Assembly (NCBI RefSeq): GCF_001648775.1
Contig: NZ_LVEJ01000010.1
Span: forward strand, 186,001-250,000
DNA: 64,000 nucleotides
Direction of reading: 5' to 3'
Source: Pseudomonas fluorescens
GTDB lineage: Bacteria; Pseudomonadota; Gammaproteobacteria; Pseudomonadales; Pseudomonadaceae
Part shown: positions 56,862 to 64,000 of the stretch, in pieces
Layout of the letters: each line of letters begins with the position of its first letter
Position numbering within the stretch: position 1 is the first letter of the stretch
The notes under the pieces: generated by a model
Databases searched by the model: none
Seen by the model: the letters and a program-made list of their open reading frames with translations, nothing else
What the model was told of the DNA's origin: nothing
Made by a program: the position numbers and the translations under genes

Positions 56862-56966
56862 CTTCGCGAGCAAGCTCGCTCCCACAAGGATTGCATTTCA
56901 AATATGGAGCCAGGGAGCCAAGTGGAATGCATTCCAAATGTGGGAGCGAGCTTGCTCGCGAAGGCG
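56862..56966. repeat. Tail-to-tail REP pair upstream of the amidase
   Basis: An inverted REP (56862-56886) and a direct REP (56939-56966) face each other across 52 bases containing the palindrome GGAATGCATTCC (56923-56934). Order is opposite to the usual REPIN. Confidence 0.88.
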
Positions 56967-56992
56967 TCAGCCCAAACAACCCATCATTCCAT

Positions 56993-58369
56993 TTACAAAA
57001 CCCCGTACTCCCGCGCCGTGCGATCCACCGCAATCCGCGTCTTGTCGATCAGCTCATTCAGCTCCGTACGCGTGGCAATCAACGCTGGCGCCATGATCAT
57101 CCGCCCCAACGTCGAGCGAATGATCAACCCTTCCTCGAAGCCAATCGTGCGGCATCGCCAGGCAATATCGTTTTCATTGGCAAAGCGCTTGCGCGTGGCC
57201 TTGTCCTCAGCGAATTGCAACGCGGCCACCAGACCAACGCCCTGAATCTCACCGACCAACGGGTGATTGCCGAACACCTCGCGCAGGCAATTCTGCAGAT
57301 ACGGCCCGGTGTCGGATTTCACCTGCGCGACCACCCCTTCATCACGCAAGGCCTTGAGATTGGCAATCGCCACAGCGGCCGCCACCGGGTGCCCGGAATA
57401 GGTCAGGCCGTGGGCAAACACGCCACCTTTCTCGACCAATGCTTCAGCCATGCGCCGCGACAGAATCAAACCGCCCATAGGGATGTAACCGGAGGTCAGG
57501 CCCTTGGCGATCGACAGCGTGTCAGGCTCAAAACCAAAGGCCTGATGCGCGAACCATTCGCCGGTGCGACCGAACCCGCCAATCACTTCGTCCGCACACA
57601 GCAACACGTCATATTGACGGCAGATGCGCTGAATCTCGGGCCAGTAAGTGGCCGGCGGAATAATCATGCCGCCCGCGCCCTGGAACGGTTCGGCGACGAA
57701 GGCTGCGACCTTGTCGGCGCCCAGTTCGAGAATCTTCTCTTCCAGTTGCCGCGCGGCTTGCAGGCCGAATTCTTCCGGGCTGAGGTTACCTTCGTGGGCG
57801 AACCAGTACGGCTCATCGATGTGCGCCACATCGGGAATGGTGCCGCTCATTTCATGCATGAATTTCATGCCGCCCAGCGCCGTCGCCGCCAGGGTCGAGC
57901 CGTGGTAGCCATTCCAGCGGCCGATCATGATTTTCTTTTCGGGCTTGCCCATCACCTGCCAGAACTTGCGCACCGTGCGGATCAGCACTTCGTTGGCTTC
58001 GGAGCCGGAGTTGGTATAGATCGCGTGGCTGTAGTGCTTGGGCAGCAAGCTGAAGAGCAACTCGGACAGCTCGATCACCGCCGGGTGAGTGGTGTGGAAG
58101 AACATGTTGTAGTAGGGCAGTTGTTCCAGTTGTTTAGTCGCCGCTGCCGCCAGATCCTTGCGCCCGTAACCGAGGTTGGTGCACCACAGCCCGGACATGC
58201 CGTCCAGGTATCGATTGCCGTCGTTGTCCCACAACGCCAGGCGATCGCCGCTGACCATCACCCGTGGGCCTTCCTCGTTGAGGGCCTTCTGATCGACGAA
58301 CGCGTGGATGTGGTGGGCCGCGTCGGCAGCTTGATAATCACGGGTGGTGCGGTCGAATTCGGCGGACAT
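56993..58369 (-). CDS. Class III aminotransferase (putrescine/omega-amino acid:pyruvate type)
   Basis: A 458-aa PLP enzyme. The family motifs are GMSGLWCTNLGYGR, YTNSGSEANEVLIR, RWNGYHGSTLA, and ADEVIGGFGRTGEWF (PLP-aspartate), with the PLP lysine in IAKGLTSGYIPMGG. It resembles polyamine:pyruvate aminotransferases (SpuC type) more than acetylornithine enzymes. Substrate is not settled. The start at 58369 gives MSAEFDRTTRDYQ. It is divergently transcribed from a TetR-type regulator 159 bases away. Confidence 0.88.
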   Translation of the reverse strand: MSAEFDRTTRDYQAADAAHHIHAFVDQKALNEEGPRVMVSGDRLALWDNDGNRYLDGMSGLWCTNLGYGRKDLAAAATKQLEQLPYYNMFFHTTHPAVIELSELLFSLLPKHYSHAIYTNSGSEANEVLIRTVRKFWQVMGKPEKKIMIGRWNGYHGSTLAATALGGMKFMHEMSGTIPDVAHIDEPYWFAHEGNLSPEEFGLQAARQLEEKILELGADKVAAFVAEPFQGAGGMIIPPATYWPEIQRICRQYDVLLCADEVIGGFGRTGEWFAHQAFGFEPDTLSIAKGLTSGYIPMGGLILSRRMAEALVEKGGVFAHGLTYSGHPVAAAVAIANLKALRDEGVVAQVKSDTGPYLQNCLREVFGNHPLVGEIQGVGLVAALQFAEDKATRKRFANENDIAWRCRTIGFEEGLIIRSTLGRMIMAPALIATRTELNELIDKTRIAVDRTAREYGVL

Positions 58370-58443
58370 GGCTGATCTCCAGATAAACGGGATGAGTGAG
58401 TGCGTTCATTCCAGCGTTGCACGGGTAAAGTTTTGTCACTTAA

Positions 58444-58468
58444 AAATATTTTTGTAAAGAAAATATTT
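58444..58468. promoter_or_regulatory. Candidate operator between aminotransferase and TetR genes
   Basis: A perfect 9-bp inverted repeat AAATATTTT / AAAATATTT with 7 bases between (TGTAAAG). It lies in the AT-rich gap between the divergent genes, 60 bases before the TetR start, and fits the size of a TetR-family operator. Confidence 0.45.
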
Positions 58469-58528
58469 GTCGATGAAAAAACATTTCCGTAGGCTGAGCG
58501 TCATTGGCAAGGAATCATCAGAGGCAAC

Positions 58529-59134
58529 ATGAGCGGACTCAGAGAGCGGCAGAAGGAACAGCGCCGGGAAATCATCGCCGCCGCAGCGCTGGAGCTGTTC
58601 AAGCGCAACGGTTTTGCGGCGACCACGCTGGACCAGATCGCCGTGCAGGCGGGCGTTTCCGCACCGACGGTGGTGAATTATTTCGGCGGCAAGCAGGAAA
58701 TTCTGCTGGCCTTGCTCAAGCAACCTGACGAGCAAGCCATGCGCGAGGCGCGGGCGAATCTGGACGATGCCAGCGATCCACTGGAAGCGTTGTGCACGTT
58801 CGAAGGGCTGATGACCGATTACCAGCTACAGGCGATGCCGGCTTCACTGTGGCGGGAACTGGCACCGTTTCTGTTGACGGGTGAGCTGGCCGAAGCGATG
58901 AGCCCGTGGAACGCCGCCGTGATCGAAGAGACCAAAGCGCTGCTTCTGCATTTCCAGCAGACGGGAAAAGTACGCGAATCGATTGATCTCGACGTCGTGG
59001 CAACGTTGTTCAACCAGTACGCGAACATGGCGTTCATTCGCTTGGCGACGCAGGAAACCCCGGACCGCACCGCGCACGCCTTGCACATGCGCGGGGTTCT
59101 GCACTTGTTGTGTCACGGCATGCTGGAGCGCTGA
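58529..59134 (+). CDS. TetR-family transcriptional repressor
   Basis: A 201-aa regulator. The N-terminal helix-turn-helix is clear (RREIIAAAALELFKRNGFAATTLDQIAVQAGVSAPTVVNYFGGKQEILLALL). The C-terminal helical ligand-binding domain has no recognised specificity. It is divergent from the class III aminotransferase, so control of that gene and itself through the dyad at 58444 is the simplest model. ATG 58529 has AGAGGC upstream. It ends 9 bases from the convergent FadL gene. Confidence 0.92.
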   Translation: MSGLRERQKEQRREIIAAAALELFKRNGFAATTLDQIAVQAGVSAPTVVNYFGGKQEILLALLKQPDEQAMREARANLDDASDPLEALCTFEGLMTDYQLQAMPASLWRELAPFLLTGELAEAMSPWNAAVIEETKALLLHFQQTGKVRESIDLDVVATLFNQYANMAFIRLATQETPDRTAHALHMRGVLHLLCHGMLER

Positions 59135-59143
59135 TCGGCCCGA

Positions 59144-60421
59144 TCAAAACCGCCAGGTCACGCCACCACCAACAATATGTAACGCACTGTTGGGATAGCT
59201 GCCCGACAGCGTCTGCCCATTGCGCTTGGTTTGCTGCACATCCATGTCGCCAAGCCACACCAGCGTGTAATTGAGGTTGATGTCAGTGTCTTCCGCCAGT
59301 TTGTAACTCAGGCCGGTCGCCAGTCGCCAGGTCTCGTTCATCGGGTTGTCGACGGTGCGATCCTTGTCTTTGACGGCGGAGCTGTCGTAGCCCACGCCCA
59401 TGTTCCAGCGCAGTTTCGGGCTGAGCTGATTTTGCGCACCGATCGACAGGTGCCAGGTGTCTTGATACTTGCGGTCGACCGAGCGGGACACGTCGCCGGC
59501 GGCGCTGTCCACCGACACACCGATGTCGGCAAAGTCGCTCCAGTCCTGCCAGTTCACCGAACTCAGCAGCGTCCATTGTTCGTTCAGTTGATGGGCAATG
59601 CTCAGGGTCGCGGTCTGCGGAATGTTCATGTCGATTTCCAGCTCGTCGACATCCAGCCGCGACAGCGCCAGATTGAGCAGTGGATTGCGAATACCGTGGA
59701 CTGATGGCGAATCCTTGAACTCCAGTTTGACCTTGCTGGTGTAGGCCAGACCGACGGTGGTGCGCTCATTCACCTGATAGCGCAGGCCGAGATTGATTCC
59801 GGTGCCGATGTCGGTGTCCTTGTACTGCAACTTTCCATCTTCCTGAAACGGCGTGCCCGGCAGGAAGGCGTTATTGTCGATGGCCATTTTTGTGTAGTAG
59901 TAGCCATAGACCAGACGCGGGCCAATGCCCACCGACAGGTCATCGGTGATCTTGTAGGCGAAAGTCGGCTGCATCGAAATGCCGATCAGCGTCGATTCCT
60001 GGCTGAAGTAGCGCCCGGCCCAGTCATCATCGTATTTCACGCTCAGGCCGAAGTTGCCATACATGCCGAAGCCGATACTGGCGCGATCATTGAGCTCATG
60101 GCTGATAAAGAAACTCGTGCCTGGAAGGATCGGCAGTGGGTTGCCGCCCTCGTTGCCGGAAAAGTCATTGTCGCTGTCGCGATCAAAGCCCAGCCCACCG
60201 AAGATGGCCTGACCGGTCAGGCTGATTTGCGTCCCCTTGAGCGCAGCAATACCGGCCGGGTTACTCATCAGCACGCTCGGGTCGGTGGCCAACGCGGCCG
60301 AGCCGGCATTGGCCAGCCCCGCACCTTCCTGACCCGCTTCATACAGATCAATACCCCCCGCCAACGCCTGACCACCTGAGCCTGCCAGCGCGAGAATAAT
60401 CAGGGAATGCGTAGATTTCAT
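59144..60421 (-). CDS. FadL/OmpP1-type outer membrane long-chain fatty acid transporter
   Basis: A 425-aa outer-membrane barrel with signal peptide (LIILALAGSGGQALAGG) and the FadL N-terminal plug (LYEAGQEGAGLANAGSAALATDPSVLMSNPAGIAAL). A 14-stranded barrel ends in the C-terminal aromatic residue of GGGVTWRF. It imports hydrophobic molecules such as long-chain fatty acids, which fits the lipases encoded in the same window. ATG at 60419-60421 is preferred. Convergent with the TetR gene. Confidence 0.93.
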   Translation of the reverse strand: MKSTHSLIILALAGSGGQALAGGIDLYEAGQEGAGLANAGSAALATDPSVLMSNPAGIAALKGTQISLTGQAIFGGLGFDRDSDNDFSGNEGGNPLPILPGTSFFISHELNDRASIGFGMYGNFGLSVKYDDDWAGRYFSQESTLIGISMQPTFAYKITDDLSVGIGPRLVYGYYYTKMAIDNNAFLPGTPFQEDGKLQYKDTDIGTGINLGLRYQVNERTTVGLAYTSKVKLEFKDSPSVHGIRNPLLNLALSRLDVDELEIDMNIPQTATLSIAHQLNEQWTLLSSVNWQDWSDFADIGVSVDSAAGDVSRSVDRKYQDTWHLSIGAQNQLSPKLRWNMGVGYDSSAVKDKDRTVDNPMNETWRLATGLSYKLAEDTDINLNYTLVWLGDMDVQQTKRNGQTLSGSYPNSALHIVGGGVTWRF

Positions 60422-60553
60422 CCCGGCGTCCTTATCAATGAAGATCAGCCTTCAGGTTTAGTCGTGAATTGGCTGGAGCACCAGTCGAGCCGATCGGCCA
60501 GTTGTGAACTAGGCTCAGATCGGTTCAACGGTGGCCCAATCAGGAGAGCCGAA

Positions 60554-61669
60554 ATGGAAGACAAACCGCTGATAGCGTTTCAGAGTTCCAGAGCACTGCT
60601 GGACGTGCTCATTCGAGCGGGTCTGATCACCATCCTGGTGCTGTTCTGCTACGACATTTTTCATCCGTTTCTCAATGTCATGCTCTGGGCGCTGATCCTC
60701 GCGGTCACCCTGTATCCGCTAAACCAGTTGCTGGGCGCGAAACTCGGTAATCGCTACGGCTGGGCGGCAATCATTCTGGTGCTGCTGGGCCTGGTGATTT
60801 TGATGCTGCCGTTAAGCCTGCTGGGTGCTTCGATTGCCGATTCGATCAAGGGCAGCATGCACACGTTCGAAGCCGGGCAGTTCGAGATACCGCCGCCACC
60901 GGCCAGTGTCGAAGGCTGGCCGCTGATTGGTGCGCCGCTGTACGGCATCTGGATGCACGCGTCACAGGATCTGAGCTGGGCGTTTCAGGAATTGGCGCCA
61001 CACCTCAAGGACTGGAGCAAAGTGGTGTTGCATCAAGCCGCCGGTGTCGGAGCCGGCATCGTGGTGTTTGTGATTGCCTTGATCGTCGCCGGGTTGATCA
61101 TGCACCACGGCGAGCGCGGCCACCGGACAGCGATTGCTGTGACCACACGCATTTCCGGGCCGGTGCGCGGCCCGCAGATTGCCGAACTGTGCACGGCGAC
61201 CATCCGCGCCGTGGCGCAGGGTGTGGTCGGCATCGCGTTTATTCAGATGCTGTTGGTCGGCGTGGCGCTGGTGGTCATGGGCGTACCCGCCGCCGGCATT
61301 CTCGCCTTGATGGTGTTGCTGCTGGGCATCACCCAATTACCGGTGCTGCTGATCACGCTGCCTGTGGTGATCTACGTATTTGCTCAGGACGGTGTCAGTG
61401 TCAGCACGATTGTTTTTGCGGTGTGGATGGCGATTGCCGGGCTCTCTGACAATGTCCTCAAACCCATGTTGTTGGGTCGCGGGGTGGCGGTGCCGATGCC
61501 GGTGGTGCTGATCGGCGCGCTTGGGGGCATGGTCACCAGCGGCATTATTGGTTTGTTCACCGGGCCGGTGATTCTTGCGGTTGGCTATGAGCTGTTCATC
61601 GGCTGGGTGTATCAACCGGCCGATGTCACCGAGCTTCTGGAGAGCCAGCGCAAAGAAAATCTGCCGTGA
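60554..61669 (+). CDS. AI-2E family (PerM-like) membrane transporter
   Basis: A 371-aa inner-membrane protein with about eight transmembrane helices. The family pattern is visible in the N-terminal FLNVMLWALILAVTLYPLNQLLG, the central long helical domain (residues about 110-190) and the C-terminal VLKPMLLGRGVAVPMPVVLIGALGGM. Members export autoinducers, peptides or ions; the substrate is unknown. The start is ATG 60554 with CAGGAG upstream. An in-frame extension to 60407 would overlap the fadL-type promoter and is rejected. MscS follows after 96 bases. Confidence 0.9.
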   Translation: MEDKPLIAFQSSRALLDVLIRAGLITILVLFCYDIFHPFLNVMLWALILAVTLYPLNQLLGAKLGNRYGWAAIILVLLGLVILMLPLSLLGASIADSIKGSMHTFEAGQFEIPPPPASVEGWPLIGAPLYGIWMHASQDLSWAFQELAPHLKDWSKVVLHQAAGVGAGIVVFVIALIVAGLIMHHGERGHRTAIAVTTRISGPVRGPQIAELCTATIRAVAQGVVGIAFIQMLLVGVALVVMGVPAAGILALMVLLLGITQLPVLLITLPVVIYVFAQDGVSVSTIVFAVWMAIAGLSDNVLKPMLLGRGVAVPMPVVLIGALGGMVTSGIIGLFTGPVILAVGYELFIGWVYQPADVTELLESQRKENLP

Positions 61670-61765
61670 CATTTATTGGCCTGAGGGAATCTGACAACCG
61701 TTCATCGCTCAACTACGCTGGCTTACGTATCCCTCTCTGACATTTGGGCGTAAGGAAACAGGCGC

Positions 61766-63379
61766 ATGCGAAGCAGGCTGCTGGCGGTTTGGATAGTAGT
61801 GTTCGCAGCGCTCTGGAGCGGGCTCGGCTGGGCGGCCGATGAGGCGACAAAACCGGTCGACGAAGCGGTAGAGCTGAAGGTCGCCAACCGCAGCATCATG
61901 CTGTTTCGCGCGACCATACTGGGCGAGGCGCCGGCCTCGCGGGTCAAGCGCGCGAAAATGGTCATCAGCGAGGCGCTGGACGAAGACGCGGCGCTGAACA
62001 TCACCACCGACTCGATCCAGAACAGCTACATGGTGCTGATCGGTGACAAGCGTGCCTTCATCGTCGCGCCCAAGGACATCGACAGCCTCGAATACTCCTC
62101 GGTGCAACAAGCCGCCGAAGGCGCTGCAGAAAAACTGCGCCAGGTGGTCACTGAAACCCGTGAGGCGCGCAACCTGCAGATGATCCTGCGCTCACTGGGA
62201 CTGGCCGCCGTGGCCACGCTGATTTACGTTGTGTTGCTGTGGTGTCTGGCGTATCTGCGCCGCAAGTTGCTGGCAAAACTCCCCGCATTGATGGATCGCC
62301 ACACCCAGGCGCTGAAAGTCGGGCGGGTACAACTGATCGATTCCAACTTCCTTTATCCCTTGGTCAGCCGTTTGCTGTTGCTGCTGCGCTGGCTGCTGAT
62401 TTTGCTGTTGACCTACGAATGGCTGGGTTTTGTCCTGTCGCGGTTTCCCTATACGCGGCCATGGGGCGAAAGCCTCAACAACTACCTGTTCGAGCTGGCC
62501 GGGTATTTGTTGCAAGGCATCGTCGATGCGATTCCCGGACTGGGCGTGGCCCTGGCGATTTTCTTTATCGCCCGTGGCGTCACTGCGTTCACCCGGCGGA
62601 TCCTGCGGCGCATGGCCACGCCGGGGACGTTCAGCTGGCTCAATCACGAAACCCTGCAACCGACCCAACGCCTGACGGCGCTGGCGGTCTGGCTGTTTGC
62701 TCTGGCGATGGCTTATCCGTATCTGCCGGGTGCCGGTACCGATGCGTTCAAAGGCTTGTCGGTGCTGATCGGCCTGATGATTTCCCTCGGCGCGACCAGC
62801 GTAGTAGGGCAGGCTGCCGCCGGTTTGATCCTCACCTACACGCGCACCTTGCGCCCCGGCGAGTTCGTGAAAATTGGCGAATACGAAGGCACCGTCACCG
62901 AGCTGGGCATGTTCACCACACGGATTCGTACCGGTCTGGGTGAAGTGCTGACGCTGCCCAATTCGATGATCACCGGCACCGTCACCAAAAACTATTCACG
63001 CACCGTGCAAGGTCCCGGTTATGTCGTCGATACGGTGGTGACCATCGGCTACGACACGCCCTGGCGTCAGGTCGAGGCGATGCTGCTGGAAGCGGCGAAA
63101 CGCACGCCGGGCGTGCTCGAAGATCCGCCAGCGCAGGTGTTCCAGACCGCGTTGTCGGATTTCTACCCCGAGTACCGGCTGGTCGCCCAGGCAATTCCGA
63201 GCCAGCCGCGCCCGCGCGCGGTGTTGCTGAGCATGCTCCACGCCAATATTCAGGACGTGTTCAATGAGTACGGCGTGCAGATCATGTCGCCGCACTATCT
63301 GGGCGATCCGCAACAAGAGAAGTGGGTGCCAAGGGACAAGTGGTACACCGCGCCAGCTCAAGAACCGAAGGATCAGTGA
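61766..63379 (+). CDS. MscS-family mechanosensitive ion channel
   Basis: A 537-aa inner-membrane protein. It has an N-terminal signal-like helix (RLLAVWIVVFAALWSGLGWAAD), a periplasmic region (about 30-150), and several transmembrane helices. The pore helix is GLMISLGATSVVGQAAAGLILTYTR, followed by the MscS beta domain PGEFVKIGEYEGTVTELGMFTTRIRTGLGEVLTLPNSMI and a C-terminal cytosolic domain. It probably opens under membrane tension. ATG 61766 has AAGGAAAC upstream. Confidence 0.93.
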   Translation: MRSRLLAVWIVVFAALWSGLGWAADEATKPVDEAVELKVANRSIMLFRATILGEAPASRVKRAKMVISEALDEDAALNITTDSIQNSYMVLIGDKRAFIVAPKDIDSLEYSSVQQAAEGAAEKLRQVVTETREARNLQMILRSLGLAAVATLIYVVLLWCLAYLRRKLLAKLPALMDRHTQALKVGRVQLIDSNFLYPLVSRLLLLLRWLLILLLTYEWLGFVLSRFPYTRPWGESLNNYLFELAGYLLQGIVDAIPGLGVALAIFFIARGVTAFTRRILRRMATPGTFSWLNHETLQPTQRLTALAVWLFALAMAYPYLPGAGTDAFKGLSVLIGLMISLGATSVVGQAAAGLILTYTRTLRPGEFVKIGEYEGTVTELGMFTTRIRTGLGEVLTLPNSMITGTVTKNYSRTVQGPGYVVDTVVTIGYDTPWRQVEAMLLEAAKRTPGVLEDPPAQVFQTALSDFYPEYRLVAQAIPSQPRPRAVLLSMLHANIQDVFNEYGVQIMSPHYLGDPQQEKWVPRDKWYTAPAQEPKDQ

Positions 63380-63404
63380 CCGCCGCTCAAAGGGAGTTCG
63401 CCCC

Positions 63405-64000
63405 ATGCTCGAATTCATCCTCCACGCCTTACGCACTGACCCGGAAATCGCCGTGTTTCTGGCGATTGCCCTGGGTGTGTTTATCGGTCGGATTCGCATC
63501 GGCAGTTTTCACTTGGGCTCGGTGGCCGGTGCGCTGCTGATGGGCTTGCTGATCGGGCAGATCGGCCTGGAAGTACCGGCGGGCTTGAAGTCGGTGTTTT
63601 TCGTGATGTTCATCTACGCCGTTGGTTTCAAGAGTGGCCCGGAGTTTTTCGGCAGCCTCAATCGCGGCACACTGAAACTGGTGGTGCTCTCGGTGGTGCT
63701 GTGCGCCACGGCGCTGGGGGCGATTCTGCTGATGTACTCGGTGTTTGATTTCGATGCCGGGTTTACCGCCGGCCTCGGTGCCGGCGCGCTGACCGACACG
63801 GCGATCATGGGCACCGCGACCAGCGCGATCAATCAACTGACAATTGATGCTGCGGCCAAGGCGCAACTCAACAGCCACATGGCAATTGCTTACGCGATTA
63901 CCTACTTGTTCGGCACCATCGGTTTGATCGTGTTTGTCGGCAGCATTGCACCGAAGCTGCTCGGGGTGAATCTGCGCGAATCGGCGCGTGAACTGGAGCT
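63405..64000 (+). CDS. AspT/YidE-type transporter, N-terminal part (truncated by window end)
   Basis: The first 198 codons of an inner-membrane transporter. Hydrophobic segments run FLAIALGVFIGRI, GSVAGALLMGLLIGQIGL, SVFFVMFIYAVGFKSGPEF and LVVLSVVLCATALGAILLMYSVF, then an AGLGAGALTDTAIMGTATSAIN repeat. This fits the aspartate:alanine exchanger fold, whose second half and RCK-like domain lie beyond the window. Start ATG 63405 has AAAGGGAG upstream. Substrate is not determined. Confidence 0.82.
   Translation, partial: MLEFILHALRTDPEIAVFLAIALGVFIGRIRIGSFHLGSVAGALLMGLLIGQIGLEVPAGLKSVFFVMFIYAVGFKSGPEFFGSLNRGTLKLVVLSVVLCATALGAILLMYSVFDFDAGFTAGLGAGALTDTAIMGTATSAINQLTIDAAAKAQLNSHMAIAYAITYLFGTIGLIVFVGSIAPKLLGVNLRESARELE

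Noticed and set aside
56729..58375. A 548-codon plus-strand frame opposite the aminotransferase
   Set aside because: It runs through REP repeats and antisense to a clear PLP enzyme.

Overview
The window is chromosomal DNA of a fluorescens-group Pseudomonas. Evidence: GC-rich coding sequence with many long antisense open frames; the complete aprA-inh-aprDEF / serine autotransporter / family I.3 lipase block typical of P. fluorescens-like species; Pseudomonas-only families (DUF1652, DUF6124, OprD porins); and many copies of the roughly 25-bp Pseudomonas REP palindrome. No rRNA, prophage, insertion sequence or CRISPR array was found. The genes read as core or regional chromosome, not as a recent island.

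Layout. 1-13.3 kb: tail of an MDR dehydrogenase, an unrecognised 486-aa protein next to a MocR-type regulator, pgm, a pirin, a UvrD/HelD-like helicase, a DUF1652 protein, then an NTF2/AraC fusion regulator followed by a polyamine-flavoured group (DAO oxidase, cupin, PotF-like binding protein). 13.7-30.7 kb: extracellular hydrolase locus. AprA protease and its inhibitor, the AprDEF type I exporter, two paralogous subtilisin autotransporters and two RTX lipases/polyurethanases that should leave through AprDEF. 30.9-43 kb: a small secreted protein with a structured leader, a YgdR-type lipoprotein, a FAN1-like nuclease overlapping a RecB-nuclease/XPD-helicase fusion, a PAS-PAS hybrid kinase, membrane and small proteins, a CPA antiporter, an SDR and a C-S lyase. 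43.1-52.2 kb: a selenocysteine locus. FdnG (in-frame UGA at codon 197), FdnH, FdnI, FdhE, SelA, SelB and tRNA-Sec lie in one direction, so the selenoprotein and its dedicated translation machinery are adjacent. 52.4-64 kb: a DUF6124 gene with a possible RNA switch in its leader, OprD porin, amidase, class III aminotransferase with divergent TetR regulator, FadL porin, AI-2E family permease, MscS channel, and the start of an AspT/YidE-type transporter.

Most noteworthy: (1) the DUF6124 leader, where two mutually exclusive hairpins, one holding the Shine-Dalgarno, lie at the stop codon of an upstream reading frame; (2) the overlapping FAN1 nuclease / nuclease-Fe-S helicase pair, a possible crosslink-repair module; (3) the split-looking but intact selenoprotein FdnG with its SECIS and nested upstream dyads; (4) the aprA leader, with a nested hairpin and an exact RsmA/E site over the ribosome binding site; (5) a second structured leader at 30.8 kb; (6) the 486-aa protein of unknown function beside a MocR regulator. 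All calls are by reading the sequence; no database search was run.
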